Source of the DNA: CAYUQT01 sp964446835
GTDB taxonomy: Bacteria; Planctomycetota; Phycisphaerae; UBA1845; JAFGLZ01
Assembly: GCA_964446835.1 (NCBI GenBank)
Contig: CAYUQT010000055.1
Span: forward strand, 7,357-71,356
Length of the DNA: 64,000 bases
Direction: 5' to 3'
Numbering within the stretch: position 1 is the stretch's first letter; every line of letters starts with the position of its first letter. This document shows, one piece after another, positions 34,560 to 43,676 of the stretch. A model generated the notes under the pieces. That model saw only the letters and a program-made list of their open reading frames with translations. It was not told the DNA's origin and searched no databases. The position numbers were made by a program, and so were the translations under genes.

Positions 34560-36692
34560 ATGGCCCAATCAGCGCGACGTGCGGAATTGGTTGGATTCCT
34601 GGGTTTGCTGCTACAGGTGGTCGTTTTTGCGATCATGCTGCTCGTAGCACTCTGGAACGGGTCGTGCGCGACCTTCGGGGCGGCCTTCTACGTTTTGGGG
34701 GGCGTGATCATCTGGCTCTCCATCCTGCTGGTCTTCCATCAGCAGAAACTGGTTCGCCTGGAGGCACTTGAGGCCGAACAGATCGATCGCGACCGCCAGG
34801 CCCTCGGTGCCGAGGCGATCTTCGATGAGGGACGTCCGGGCATCGGCTCGCTTCTGGTGGCCAAGGGACGCCTGGAATGGATGCAGAAGTGGTCGCTGCC
34901 GATCTTCGCGGCGCTGGCCTCCCTTTACCTGATCGGAACGGGAATCTTCCTCCGCACCTGGTATCTGACCTACCCGATCGGCGTTGACGAATGGCCCGAC
35001 ATCTCCAACGCCAGCATCAGCTTGGCCTTCGTGGGCGGTGTCGCCTTCCTGAGCTTCCTGTTCAGCCGATACACGGTGGGCATGGCACGGGTCAGCGATG
35101 AGTGGCGGCTGCTCCGTGCCGGTGGAAGCTATCTGACGGGCAACGCCCTGATCTGTGGCCTGACGGCCGGAATGCTGGGCTTCGTCGCCTACGGCAAAGA
35201 GATTCCCGAACAGATCTTCGCCAAGATCATCCCCGTGGTCATGTGCGTGGTCGGGGCCGAGATCATCCTGAACCTCATCCTCGACATCTATCGTCCCCGT
35301 CGCCCCGGCGAACTCCCTCGGGCGGCCTACGACAGCCGGCTGTTGGGGCTCCTCAGTGAACCGGGGGGCATCGCACGGACCATCGCCGAGGCGGTCAACT
35401 ACCAGTTTGGTTTCGAGGTCAGCAAGACCTGGTTCTACCAGCTCCTTCAGCGATGGGCCCTGGTCCTCGTGGGGGCGGCCATCCTGATCCTGTTCCTGAT
35501 GACGTCTATCGTCATCGTCGAGCCGGGCGAGCAGGCGGTCGTCGAACGATTCGGACGGCCCATGGGGCTGGCCAACAAGTCCGTCCGGCCGTTGGATCCT
35601 GGCATCCATTTCAAGCTGCCCTGGCCGGTCGATCAGGCGACACGCTATCCCGTCGACCGCATCCGGACGATCGCACTGGGGTTCGGTCCCTGGAAGAAGC
35701 GCCAGCAGCAACCGGACGAACTGCCCAAGCTGATCCTCTGGACGACGGGGGGTCATGGTCCCGGTGAGGAACTCGACTTCGTCCTGCCGGTTCGGCCGAG
35801 GCGGGGGGAAGAGGCTTCGGCGACCACGACCCGTACGACCACCACCCAGGAAGCGGGCAGCGAAGGCGTCCGAACACCCGCCGTGAACCTCCTGCGGATC
35901 GACGTGTCGATTCTGTACAAGGTCCGAGACCTGTATGAATACGCGTTCAACTACTCGAACCCGGAAACGCTGATCGAATCGGCTGCCTACGGGGAACTCG
36001 TCAAGTTCGTGGCACAGAGAGACCTCGACGACATGATGACCGACGAGCGCCCCAAGATCCCCGAAGCCTTGCAGGCACTGATCCAGAAGCAGTGCGACGC
36101 GCTGAAAGTGGGCGTGACCATTGCGTCCGTGGCGGTAGGAAACCTCCACCCGCCGCAGGCCGTCTGCGGCGAGTTCGAGACCTACTTGAACGCCAAGTAC
36201 GAAGCCGGGACCGCCCTGGCAACCTCCGAGGGCGAGGTCAACAAGGTGCTGACCCAGACCGTCGGCAGTCGCCGGCTCGCCGAGCAGTTGGCTGAGAAGA
36301 TCGAGCTGATGCAGAAGCAGATTGCCGGGAAGGCGTCCGAGGCCGAACTGGCCAAGGCCCGGGCGGAGGTCGAGAAACTCTTCGCCGGTCGCGAGGGTGA
36401 AGGCGTCAGCGGCTATGCCTTCGAAATGGTGGCTCGGGCGCGCGCCGCGCGATGGCAAGACGAGAACCTGGCCCGTGGTCGCGTCACGAGCTTTGTGAAG
36501 GAACTGGCGGCCTACCGATCCTCACCGCAGCTCTACAAGATGCGACGCTACCTCGATGTCATGATCGAGGGGCTGCGCGACGCGAATAAGTACGTCATCG
36601 CTCGCGACGGGGAAGTCTTCCTCCGGTTCGACGGGCAGGAAAAAGAGAAGGTGCAGCTCGAGGACATCGACTACAACGTTCCACCAGGCTAA
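34560..36692 (+). CDS. Seven-helix membrane protein with SPFH (HflK-like) domain
   Basis: The 710-residue protein has membrane helices near residues 11-31, 38-58, 112-131, 152-170, 196-212, 222-243 and 299-319. An SPFH/band-7 domain follows directly: VEPGEQAVVERFGRP, later ILYKVRDLYEYAFNYSNPE, then a coiled-coil-rich region. HflK/HflC modulate FtsH and form ring-like membrane scaffolds; SPFH proteins in general organise membrane domains. The N-terminal multi-helix extension is not in ordinary HflK, which has one helix. It is the first gene of a run with two other SPFH proteins and an ABC exporter. Confidence 0.8.
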   Translation: MAQSARRAELVGFLGLLLQVVVFAIMLLVALWNGSCATFGAAFYVLGGVIIWLSILLVFHQQKLVRLEALEAEQIDRDRQALGAEAIFDEGRPGIGSLLVAKGRLEWMQKWSLPIFAALASLYLIGTGIFLRTWYLTYPIGVDEWPDISNASISLAFVGGVAFLSFLFSRYTVGMARVSDEWRLLRAGGSYLTGNALICGLTAGMLGFVAYGKEIPEQIFAKIIPVVMCVVGAEIILNLILDIYRPRRPGELPRAAYDSRLLGLLSEPGGIARTIAEAVNYQFGFEVSKTWFYQLLQRWALVLVGAAILILFLMTSIVIVEPGEQAVVERFGRPMGLANKSVRPLDPGIHFKLPWPVDQATRYPVDRIRTIALGFGPWKKRQQQPDELPKLILWTTGGHGPGEELDFVLPVRPRRGEEASATTTRTTTTQEAGSEGVRTPAVNLLRIDVSILYKVRDLYEYAFNYSNPETLIESAAYGELVKFVAQRDLDDMMTDERPKIPEALQALIQKQCDALKVGVTIASVAVGNLHPPQAVCGEFETYLNAKYEAGTALATSEGEVNKVLTQTVGSRRLAEQLAEKIELMQKQIAGKASEAELAKARAEVEKLFAGREGEGVSGYAFEMVARARAARWQDENLARGRVTSFVKELAAYRSSPQLYKMRRYLDVMIEGLRDANKYVIARDGEVFLRFDGQEKEKVQLEDIDYNVPPG

Positions 36693-36767
36693 GGGGGCTG
36701 TCCGGGTGTGGAGCGTTTGGGTCTGAGTGCGTTTCGTCCCGCCGTCTGCGGCGGGTAGGAGTGACCG

Positions 36768-37757
36768 ATGCGACGGAATTTCCCTTCAATTATTGCCGGC
36801 GTGGCGCTGGTTGTCATCCTGCTGGTCTACGCCATGACCTACCAGGTTCGTTTCACCGAGGTGGCCATCGAAACCACCTTCGGCAAACCCAGCGCGCCCA
36901 TCGAAAAGGCGGGACTCGAATTCAAATGGCCCTGGCCGATCCAGGGCGTCGTCAAGTACGACAAGCGGCTTCAGATCCTCGACTCGCCTGAGGAACAGGC
37001 CCAGACCGCCGACCGGCAGATCCTCATCATGACGACGTTCTGCGGCTGGCGGATTCAAGACGCGGTCTCGTTCCTCAAGAAGCTTGAGAACGTTCGCGAG
37101 GCCGAGGATCGGCTCCGCAAGCATCTTCGCAGCGAGATCGGGGCGGTGGTCGGCCAGCACAATTTCGGCGAGTTCGTCTCGACGGACGCCAAGGAACTGA
37201 AACTCGCGCAGATCGAAGCAGAGATCAAGAAGAGCGTCGAACAGCGCGTGAACCAGTATGGCATTTCGATCGACGTGCTGGGGATCCGGCGGATCAGCCT
37301 GCCCCAATCGACGACCGAGAAGGTCTTCGCCCAGATGCGATCCCAGCGGATGGCCATGGCCGACAAAACCCGCAGCGAAGGTGAGGCCGTGGCAACGCGC
37401 ATCCGGTCGCGGGCCGAGACGATCCGTCAACAGATCCTCTCGTTTGCCGCAGGAAAGGCCCAGCAGATTCGTGCCGAAGGCGCCGCCGCCGCCGCCGAAG
37501 AGTACAAGGTGTTCAGCGAAGATCAGGACTTCGCTACGTTCCTGAGAACCCTCGAGTTCATGGAAAAAGTCTTTGAGAAACGGACCATCTTCTTCCTCGA
37601 TACCACAATCCCGGGCATCCAGATGCTCAAAGAAGACCGGCCGATCCTCGGGCAGAACACCATCGGTGTGCCCAAGCCCGCGCCGACCAGTCAGCCGCTG
37701 AAGGCCTCGGGATCGGACCGTGCCAGGAAGATGGCGGTTCAGGAGCCCAAACCGTGA
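36768..37757 (+). CDS. SPFH protein, HflC-like
   Basis: The 329-residue protein has one N-terminal helix (PSIIAGVALVVILLVYAMTY) and an SPFH domain: VRFTEVAIETTFGKPSAPIE, ADRQILIMTTFCGWRIQDAV. A helical coiled-coil segment rich in Ala, Glu and Arg follows (KAQQIRAEGAAAAAEEYKVF). The size and order match HflC. It lies 75 bp after the seven-helix SPFH gene, and its stop overlaps the next start (GTGA), so the following SPFH protein is co-translated. Together they probably form a hetero-oligomeric scaffold. Confidence 0.85.
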   Translation: MRRNFPSIIAGVALVVILLVYAMTYQVRFTEVAIETTFGKPSAPIEKAGLEFKWPWPIQGVVKYDKRLQILDSPEEQAQTADRQILIMTTFCGWRIQDAVSFLKKLENVREAEDRLRKHLRSEIGAVVGQHNFGEFVSTDAKELKLAQIEAEIKKSVEQRVNQYGISIDVLGIRRISLPQSTTEKVFAQMRSQRMAMADKTRSEGEAVATRIRSRAETIRQQILSFAAGKAQQIRAEGAAAAAEEYKVFSEDQDFATFLRTLEFMEKVFEKRTIFFLDTTIPGIQMLKEDRPILGQNTIGVPKPAPTSQPLKASGSDRARKMAVQEPKP

Positions 37758-39037
37758 GCGATTCACACGATCACGATCACCATCACGATCATGACCACGC
37801 CCACGGCGAAGATGAACCCGTGGGAGCCCGTCATGGCATCGACGAAGGGCTCGACCCGGCGAACCAATCGCTCGCCGACGCCCTGCGAGTCAGCTTCTGG
37901 ATCCTCAAGACGGTCATGATCCTCCTGGCCGTGGCCTTCCTCGGCTGGTCCAGGCATTCCGGGTTCTTCACCGTCCCGCCGCAGAAACAGGCGATGGTTC
38001 TGAGGTTCGGGGCCATCTCCGGCCCAGGCGTGCCCAAAGACCCCGGCCGTCACTGGTCGTGGCCCTATCCCGTCGAAAGCCGCGAAATGGTCGATGTCCG
38101 CGTCAAATCCCTGGAGATCGACACGTTCTTCTTCCGCCTCTCCGAAAGAGACAAGACCAAGACCCTCGATGAAATGCCCCTCTTCGCGATGGGATCCCTG
38201 GCGCCGGGGCAGGATGGCTGCCTGATCAGCGGCGATCGAAATCTGCTGCACGCGCTCTGGTCCGTCGAGTATCAGGTCACCGACGTCCGGCAATATCTCG
38301 AGAACGTCCAGGACGAACAGAAGATCGTCAAGGCGGTGCTCGACAACGCCGTGCTCCGTACCGTGGCTCAGTACAAGGCGGACGATCTGCTCGGCGATCG
38401 CATCTCACTCATTCAGACCGAGGTGGCCCGCCGCGTGGCCAAACGACTGACCGAGCTCGAGACGGGCATCACCGTGCTCTCGGTCAATGTCAAAATGCCG
38501 ACGCCCCCGCTCCCGGTCCGTGGCGCATTCCTGGCGGTCAACGAAGCCGTCAGCGAGGCGGATCAGAAAGTGCTCGAAGCCAGTCGCGAGGCCGAGAAGG
38601 CGCTGAACGACATGGCCGGCCCGGCCCACAAGAAACTCGGCACGCTCGTCGAGAAGTACGAAGAGGCCCGCCAGCGCGGCGACAAAACGGTCAGCGAGGC
38701 GGTTCAGCATGAGATCGACGCCCTCCTCGTCAGCAATGAGACCAAGGGAAAAGCCGGCCTGCTGATCGATGCGGCCCGCAGCTTCCAGACCGGCACCATC
38801 GAACAGGTCCGCGGCGACGCCCGATACTTCCGCGACCTCCGCGCCCAGTTGGGGGCCAGGCCGGATACCGTGCTGCGCCAGTTGTGGGATAACACCAAAC
38901 AGCGGATGCTCGACAAGGCTGAGGCGAAGGTCTACATGATGGCGGGCGAGCCGTTGATCATCGACCTGAACAAGCCGGCTCGCTGGGATATGGCCGACAA
39001 GAAGGCCAGGCTCGAAGCGGAAGGAAAAAAGAAGTAG
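37754..39037 (+). CDS. SPFH protein, HflK-like, with His/Asp-rich N-terminus
   Basis: The 427-residue protein starts at GTG 37754. Its first 25 residues are His/Asp-rich (SDSHDHDHHHDHDHAHGED), a pattern typical of metal binding. One membrane helix (about 48-68) is followed by an SPFH domain with PPQKQAMVLRFGAI and ALWSVEYQVTDVRQYLENV, then helices ending in a basic tail. The His-rich head would face the cytoplasm in HflK topology. The gene overlaps HflC-like by four bases and ends right before the ABC ATPase start, so the SPFH proteins and the exporter are one transcription unit. Confidence 0.85.
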   Translation: MSDSHDHDHHHDHDHAHGEDEPVGARHGIDEGLDPANQSLADALRVSFWILKTVMILLAVAFLGWSRHSGFFTVPPQKQAMVLRFGAISGPGVPKDPGRHWSWPYPVESREMVDVRVKSLEIDTFFFRLSERDKTKTLDEMPLFAMGSLAPGQDGCLISGDRNLLHALWSVEYQVTDVRQYLENVQDEQKIVKAVLDNAVLRTVAQYKADDLLGDRISLIQTEVARRVAKRLTELETGITVLSVNVKMPTPPLPVRGAFLAVNEAVSEADQKVLEASREAEKALNDMAGPAHKKLGTLVEKYEEARQRGDKTVSEAVQHEIDALLVSNETKGKAGLLIDAARSFQTGTIEQVRGDARYFRDLRAQLGARPDTVLRQLWDNTKQRMLDKAEAKVYMMAGEPLIIDLNKPARWDMADKKARLEAEGKKK

Positions 39038-40225
39038 ATGACCACCGACGGCACACCAGTCGTTCAGACCGTCGCGCTGACCAAGGTGTTCAAAGACTTC
39101 TGGCGGCGCGATCGCGTTCTGGCGGTGAACGATCTTGATCTCCGGATCGAGTCGGGGGAGATCTTCGGGCTCCTCGGTCCGAACGGGTCGGGCAAGACCA
39201 CCACCATCAAGATCATCCTCGGGCTGCTCTACCCCACCCGCGGACGGGCCCTGGTGTTCGGTCGGCTGCCGACCGAAGTGGCGGTCAAGAACCGCATCGG
39301 CTATCTCCCGGAAGAGTCCTACCTCTATCGCTTCCTGAACGCCCGAGAAACGCTCGACTACTACGCACGGCTCTTCCAATATCCGCGCAAAGAACGGCAA
39401 CGCCGGATCGATATGCTCCTCGACATGGTCGGCCTGAGCGGCGTCGCACGACGACGGGTCGGTGAATACTCCAAGGGTATGGCCCGTCGCATCGGCCTGG
39501 CCCAGGCGCTCATCAACGATCCCGACCTCCTGATCCTCGATGAGCCGACGACCGGCCTCGACCCCATCGGCACGCGCCAGATCAAGAACCTGATCACCGA
39601 CGAGCTCCGCCGGCGAGGCAAAACCGTCCTGCTGTGCAGCCATCTCCTCGGAGACGTCGAGGACATCTGCGATCGGGTGTGCATCCTCTACGGCGGCAAG
39701 CGGCGAGCCCTGGGCGACATCAAGGATCTACTCAGCCGCAACGAGATGACCCAGATCACCAGCGAAAAGCTGGGCCCCCAGACCATCGAGCGGATCCGCC
39801 AGACGGTTCAGACCCTCGAGGGCAAAGACCTGCTCAGCGTGACCGCCCCGAGCGACAAGCTCGAGAACTTCTTCCTTCGCATTGTCCGAGAAGCACAACA
39901 GGCGCGCGTCGAAACGCACGGTGCCGCCTCCGGAACCGGTGTGGCCGATTTCCTCCGCGGTGCACCGGCCGAACATCGGGGCAAGGAACTGATCCAGGAC
40001 CTCGTCTCGGCCGCAGAACACACCCCGGAGATCTCCGAGCCCGCCCTCCCCGAGGAGGCCCCCGCCGCCGCAGAGGCGGCCCTCATCGACCAGTTGGTCA
40101 AGACCCCGCAGCGCCCCGTCGAGGCACCGGCCGCCCCGACCGCCCCCTCCGAGCCCGAGGTCGATCGCAGCCTCATCGAGTCGCTGATCAAACCGGCGCC
40201 CAAGGAGGACGATCGCGGTGCGTAG
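39038..40225 (+). CDS. ABC transporter ATP-binding protein with repeat-bearing tail
   Basis: The 395-residue ATPase has Walker A GPNGSGKTT (residues 47-55), signature region EYSKGMARR near 143-151, Walker B LLILDEPTTGLDP, and the switch His in LLCSHLLGD. It fits ABC-2-type exporters. About 85 residues after the ATPase domain are unusual: an Ala/Pro/Glu-rich tail with three spaced copies of a short motif, LIQDLV (318-323), LIDQLV (349-354) and LIESLI (379-384). The next gene, overlapping by eight bases, is its permease. The preceding SPFH gene ends one base before its start. Confidence 0.9.
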   Translation: MTTDGTPVVQTVALTKVFKDFWRRDRVLAVNDLDLRIESGEIFGLLGPNGSGKTTTIKIILGLLYPTRGRALVFGRLPTEVAVKNRIGYLPEESYLYRFLNARETLDYYARLFQYPRKERQRRIDMLLDMVGLSGVARRRVGEYSKGMARRIGLAQALINDPDLLILDEPTTGLDPIGTRQIKNLITDELRRRGKTVLLCSHLLGDVEDICDRVCILYGGKRRALGDIKDLLSRNEMTQITSEKLGPQTIERIRQTVQTLEGKDLLSVTAPSDKLENFFLRIVREAQQARVETHGAASGTGVADFLRGAPAEHRGKELIQDLVSAAEHTPEISEPALPEEAPAAAEAALIDQLVKTPQRPVEAPAAPTAPSEPEVDRSLIESLIKPAPKEDDRGA

Positions 40226-41630
40226 GACCTGGGCCGTGGCCCGCAACATGATCGCCGAGGCGATCCGAATGAAGGTCGCCCTGGTCCTGCTCATCATTCT
40301 GGTGGCGGTCATCCCCATGGGACCGTTCGTCTGGGAGGGCGACGGAACACTCAAAGGACGCGTCCAGACCTTCCTGACCTACAGTAATATCCTCATCATC
40401 GTCCTGCTCAGCATCCTGACCGTCTTCGTCGCCTGCCAGTCGCTCAGCCAGGAAGTGGCCGAGCGGCAGATCTATACCGTCGCCACCAAGCCGATTCCCC
40501 GATGGCAGTTCATTCTCGGAAAATGGCTGGGACTGTGCATACTCAACGCCGGGCTGCTGACGATCTGCGGCCTGTCGATCTACCTGTTCACGCGATACCT
40601 CGACCAGCTTCCGGCCCAATGGTATGACAAGGCCGCACTGCGCTATGAGGTCCTCGTGGCTCGGCAAGGAATACTGCCTCCGGAGCCCGACCTCCGCGAC
40701 GTGGTGGATCAGCGGTTCGAACAGCTCAAGAGCAGCGGGCGGATTCGAAAGGAAGAACTCACCGATCAGCTCGCCGCGAGCATGAAGCTCGATTTCCTCC
40801 GCGAAGCACGCGCCCAGGTCCGTGCAGTGGCTCCCGGCGAACGAAAGACCTGGGTCTTCGAGAACCTCCACCCGGGGCCGACCTGCGAATACGTCCATAT
40901 CCGCTACAAACTGCGAGCCTCGCCACTGCCCCCGCGGATGCGCGTCGACCATGTCTGGCTCGTCGGCAAGGACAACCAGACCGGCAAAAACCCCATCCCC
41001 CGAAGCGATGCGATCGACCAGTGGCACTACTTCCCGGTCAGCAGCAAACTCATCGAACCCGACGGCTCCCTCTGGGTGACATTTGTGAACCGCCACATCG
41101 TCGATCTGAACGCCCCCACGCTGTCGGTCGACGTCCGATCGACCGTCAGCTTTGAAGAGCCCGACGGACTCGAGATTCTCTACGAGGTCGGGTCGTTCGG
41201 GGGCAATCTCTTTCGCTCGATGCTGCTGGTCTTCGCCTGGCTGGTACCCCTGGCGGCCCTCGGCCTGTTCGCGGGCTCGTTTCTGAGCTTCCCGGTCGGC
41301 GCTCTGCTGTGCAGCTCGGTGCTGATCGCCTCGGCCCTGTCCGATTTCGTCTGGGAAGCGGTCTACTGGACAAAGGACGCCCCCAAAGCCTCCCAGGACC
41401 CGCTCGATTACTTCTCGTGGCTGTTCCGCCCCTTCATCCAGTTGATCGTCAACGTGGTCCCACAGTTGGGCAGGTACAGCCCCGTCGACCTGCTGGCCGA
41501 CGGCCGGGTCATCACCTGGACCTCCGTGTTGCAGGCCAGCGGCATGATGATCCTGATCCAGGGGGTGCTGTACATCGTTCTGGCAACGATCATTTTCAGC
41601 CGGCGTGAGCTGGCGGACGCGACGGTGTGA
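40218..41630 (+). CDS. ABC-2-type permease, partner of the ATPase
   Basis: The 470-residue protein has ABC-2 permease layout: an N-terminal segment with RTWAVARNMIAEAIRMKVAL, helices near residues 15-35 and 55-75, and QEVAERQIYTVATKPIPRWQ. A large soluble domain of about 170 residues between the first and last helix groups follows, and then a C-terminal group of helices. The GTG start overlaps the ATPase gene. The extra-membrane domain could face the periplasm and bind the SPFH proteins or a substrate. The cargo is unknown. Confidence 0.88.
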   Translation: MRRTWAVARNMIAEAIRMKVALVLLIILVAVIPMGPFVWEGDGTLKGRVQTFLTYSNILIIVLLSILTVFVACQSLSQEVAERQIYTVATKPIPRWQFILGKWLGLCILNAGLLTICGLSIYLFTRYLDQLPAQWYDKAALRYEVLVARQGILPPEPDLRDVVDQRFEQLKSSGRIRKEELTDQLAASMKLDFLREARAQVRAVAPGERKTWVFENLHPGPTCEYVHIRYKLRASPLPPRMRVDHVWLVGKDNQTGKNPIPRSDAIDQWHYFPVSSKLIEPDGSLWVTFVNRHIVDLNAPTLSVDVRSTVSFEEPDGLEILYEVGSFGGNLFRSMLLVFAWLVPLAALGLFAGSFLSFPVGALLCSSVLIASALSDFVWEAVYWTKDAPKASQDPLDYFSWLFRPFIQLIVNVVPQLGRYSPVDLLADGRVITWTSVLQASGMMILIQGVLYIVLATIIFSRRELADATV

Positions 41631-41634
41631 TGCC

Positions 41635-43635
41635 GTGAGAACCTCGCATTGGATACAGATCGGTGCAGCCTTGGGAGCGGTGATCCTGATCGCCGGCTCC
41701 GCAGCCTTCCAGCGAGGCATCAACACCGGCCGGCAGAACCTCGAACTCGTCTTCAACGACGACCTCCGAAAAAACCTCTCGCCCGACATCGCCTGGCGAA
41801 CCGCCATGCTTGGCTCGTTCCGGGGCCTCCTGGTCAATATCCTCTGGGTGCGCACCGAGCGCCTCAAGGAAATGGGCAAATACTTCGAGGCCAGCGGCCT
41901 GGCCGAAGAGATCTGCAAGCTCCAGCCCCGTTTCGCCCCCGTATGGGTGTTTCATGCGTGGAACATGGCCTGGAACATCTCCGTGGCCACCCACACCCCC
42001 GAAGAACGCTGGAAATGGGTCTACAACGGCGTCCGCCTGATCCGCGACAAGGGCATCGTCTACAACCCGCGAAGCAACTGGCTCTATCGCCAGGTCGCCT
42101 GGACCTTCTTCAATAAGATGGGCGAGTGGACCGACGATATGCACCGCTCGTACAAACGCTACTGGGCGTTTCGCATGCAGCAGGTGCTGGGCCCTCGAAT
42201 TCACAATGCGACCACCGAACGCGTTCTGGCCGCCTTCAAGCCGATCGCAGACGCCCCCAAGACGGTCGAGGCCTTCGTTGCGGCCGATCCGAACAACATC
42301 GAGCTGGTCAAGGCCCTTCGAGCCTTCGGCATGCCGCTCGACGACGACGCCAGCCTCAACGAATCCGATGCCGCATCGGCGGCCAACCTCGCCAGAGTCG
42401 ACGGCTTCCTCATGATCTACTGGCAGATCGCACACAGCGACGAGCCCGCCATGAGCGGCCTGGTCACACAGGTCCGTCCGGATATCCAGAAGGCTCGCGA
42501 TACCCTGCGGGGCTTCTTCGACGGCATCCGGCCCGCCGATCGCCGCGAAAAGCTCGTCGCCTTCATGCAGGCCTTCCTCCTCCGCAAACGATATCAGCTC
42601 GATCCGCAGTTGATGTATGAGCTGATGGAGAAGTACGGCCCCATCGACTGGCGCTGCGTCGAAAGCCACGGCGTCTACTGGACGATCCTCGGCACTCGCA
42701 AGAGCCCCAAGTGGGAGATCGACGACGAACTCGATCGGCTCAACACCGAGCGGATCCTCCTCTACGCCATGCGAAACCTCTCGCGACGTGGCTGGCTGGT
42801 CTTCGAGCCCAATCTCGAAAACATCGACCGCTCTTACTTCAACCAGGTGCCTGACCTCCGCTTCATCGAAATCACCCACAAGCTCTACATCGCCCTGAGC
42901 GAACGCTACAACGCCACCCCGAGCTGGAAGGCCGAAGGCGGCGGACAGTACCTCGGCTCCGGACACCAGTTCTTCCTGCACGAGGCGATCCGCCAGCTCT
43001 ACTTCAACGGCGACGAGGAAAAGGCCCAGTTCTACTACGACTACTGCCGAAAACACTTCCTCGAGATGTCCACCAAGGACATCAAAGAAATGTACACCAA
43101 GCCGCTCCTCCAGTTCGTCCTCGGCGAGGTTCGCGGCAACATCGACATCTTCCGCGGCACCAGCGATACCATCAACGGCCTGCTGTTCCAGGCCTACTTC
43201 CTGTTGGCCTCCGGCGAGGGCGATCGGTTCACCAAGACCATGAACCAGGCCCGAAAGCTCTGGGGCTCCTACATGGAACAGCGCAAGAACGACGAGAACC
43301 CCCGGCGGCAACTGCCCGATTTCCAGCGCATGACCCGCGATCAACTCGTCGTCTTCCTGAGAATGCCGGGAACCGGCCTGATCGGTAAGGCCGGCCTGTG
43401 GGAACGCCTGCCCACTCCCCTCAAGCAGAGCGTCTGGGACAATGTCGGCAAGACCCTCGAACTGATGTGCAAGAGTTCACAGCCGCCGCTCGACATGGCC
43501 AAGGCCTTCCCCGAACCCCCGGACATGGCGGCCTATCGCAAGGCGCATCCACCCGAGCCGGACACGAACATCCCGGAAACGCCCGATACGATCGTCCCCA
43601 AGACCCAGCCGGCCGCACCGGCCGCACCTCGCTGA
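41635..43635 (+). CDS. Membrane-anchored protein of unknown function in the SPFH-ABC operon
   Basis: The GTG at 41635, four bases after the permease stop, begins a 666-residue protein. It has a single N-terminal helix (IQIGAALGAVILIAGSA, about 7-23), a long alpha-helical body and an Ala/Pro-rich end. Blocks such as ILWVRTERLKEMGKYFEASG and LAEEICKLQPRFAPVWVFHA have the look of TPR-like helical pairs. I do not recognise a named family. Its tight linkage to the exporter and SPFH genes suggests a periplasmic or membrane-associated partner. Confidence 0.72.
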   Translation: MRTSHWIQIGAALGAVILIAGSAAFQRGINTGRQNLELVFNDDLRKNLSPDIAWRTAMLGSFRGLLVNILWVRTERLKEMGKYFEASGLAEEICKLQPRFAPVWVFHAWNMAWNISVATHTPEERWKWVYNGVRLIRDKGIVYNPRSNWLYRQVAWTFFNKMGEWTDDMHRSYKRYWAFRMQQVLGPRIHNATTERVLAAFKPIADAPKTVEAFVAADPNNIELVKALRAFGMPLDDDASLNESDAASAANLARVDGFLMIYWQIAHSDEPAMSGLVTQVRPDIQKARDTLRGFFDGIRPADRREKLVAFMQAFLLRKRYQLDPQLMYELMEKYGPIDWRCVESHGVYWTILGTRKSPKWEIDDELDRLNTERILLYAMRNLSRRGWLVFEPNLENIDRSYFNQVPDLRFIEITHKLYIALSERYNATPSWKAEGGGQYLGSGHQFFLHEAIRQLYFNGDEEKAQFYYDYCRKHFLEMSTKDIKEMYTKPLLQFVLGEVRGNIDIFRGTSDTINGLLFQAYFLLASGEGDRFTKTMNQARKLWGSYMEQRKNDENPRRQLPDFQRMTRDQLVVFLRMPGTGLIGKAGLWERLPTPLKQSVWDNVGKTLELMCKSSQPPLDMAKAFPEPPDMAAYRKAHPPEPDTNIPETPDTIVPKTQPAAPAAPR

Positions 43636-43676
43636 GACTGGAGAGACCGTTTGCAGACGCCTTGGCAGCAGGCACC

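Noticed and set aside
34611..36458. A 615-codon open frame on the minus strand across the first SPFH gene
   Set aside because: Antisense to a clear membrane/SPFH protein; composition is low-quality and no domain is recognisable.
41596..43344. A 582-codon antisense frame across the 666-residue protein gene
   Set aside because: The plus-strand protein has a helix and ordered helical blocks and fits the operon; the antisense frame does not.
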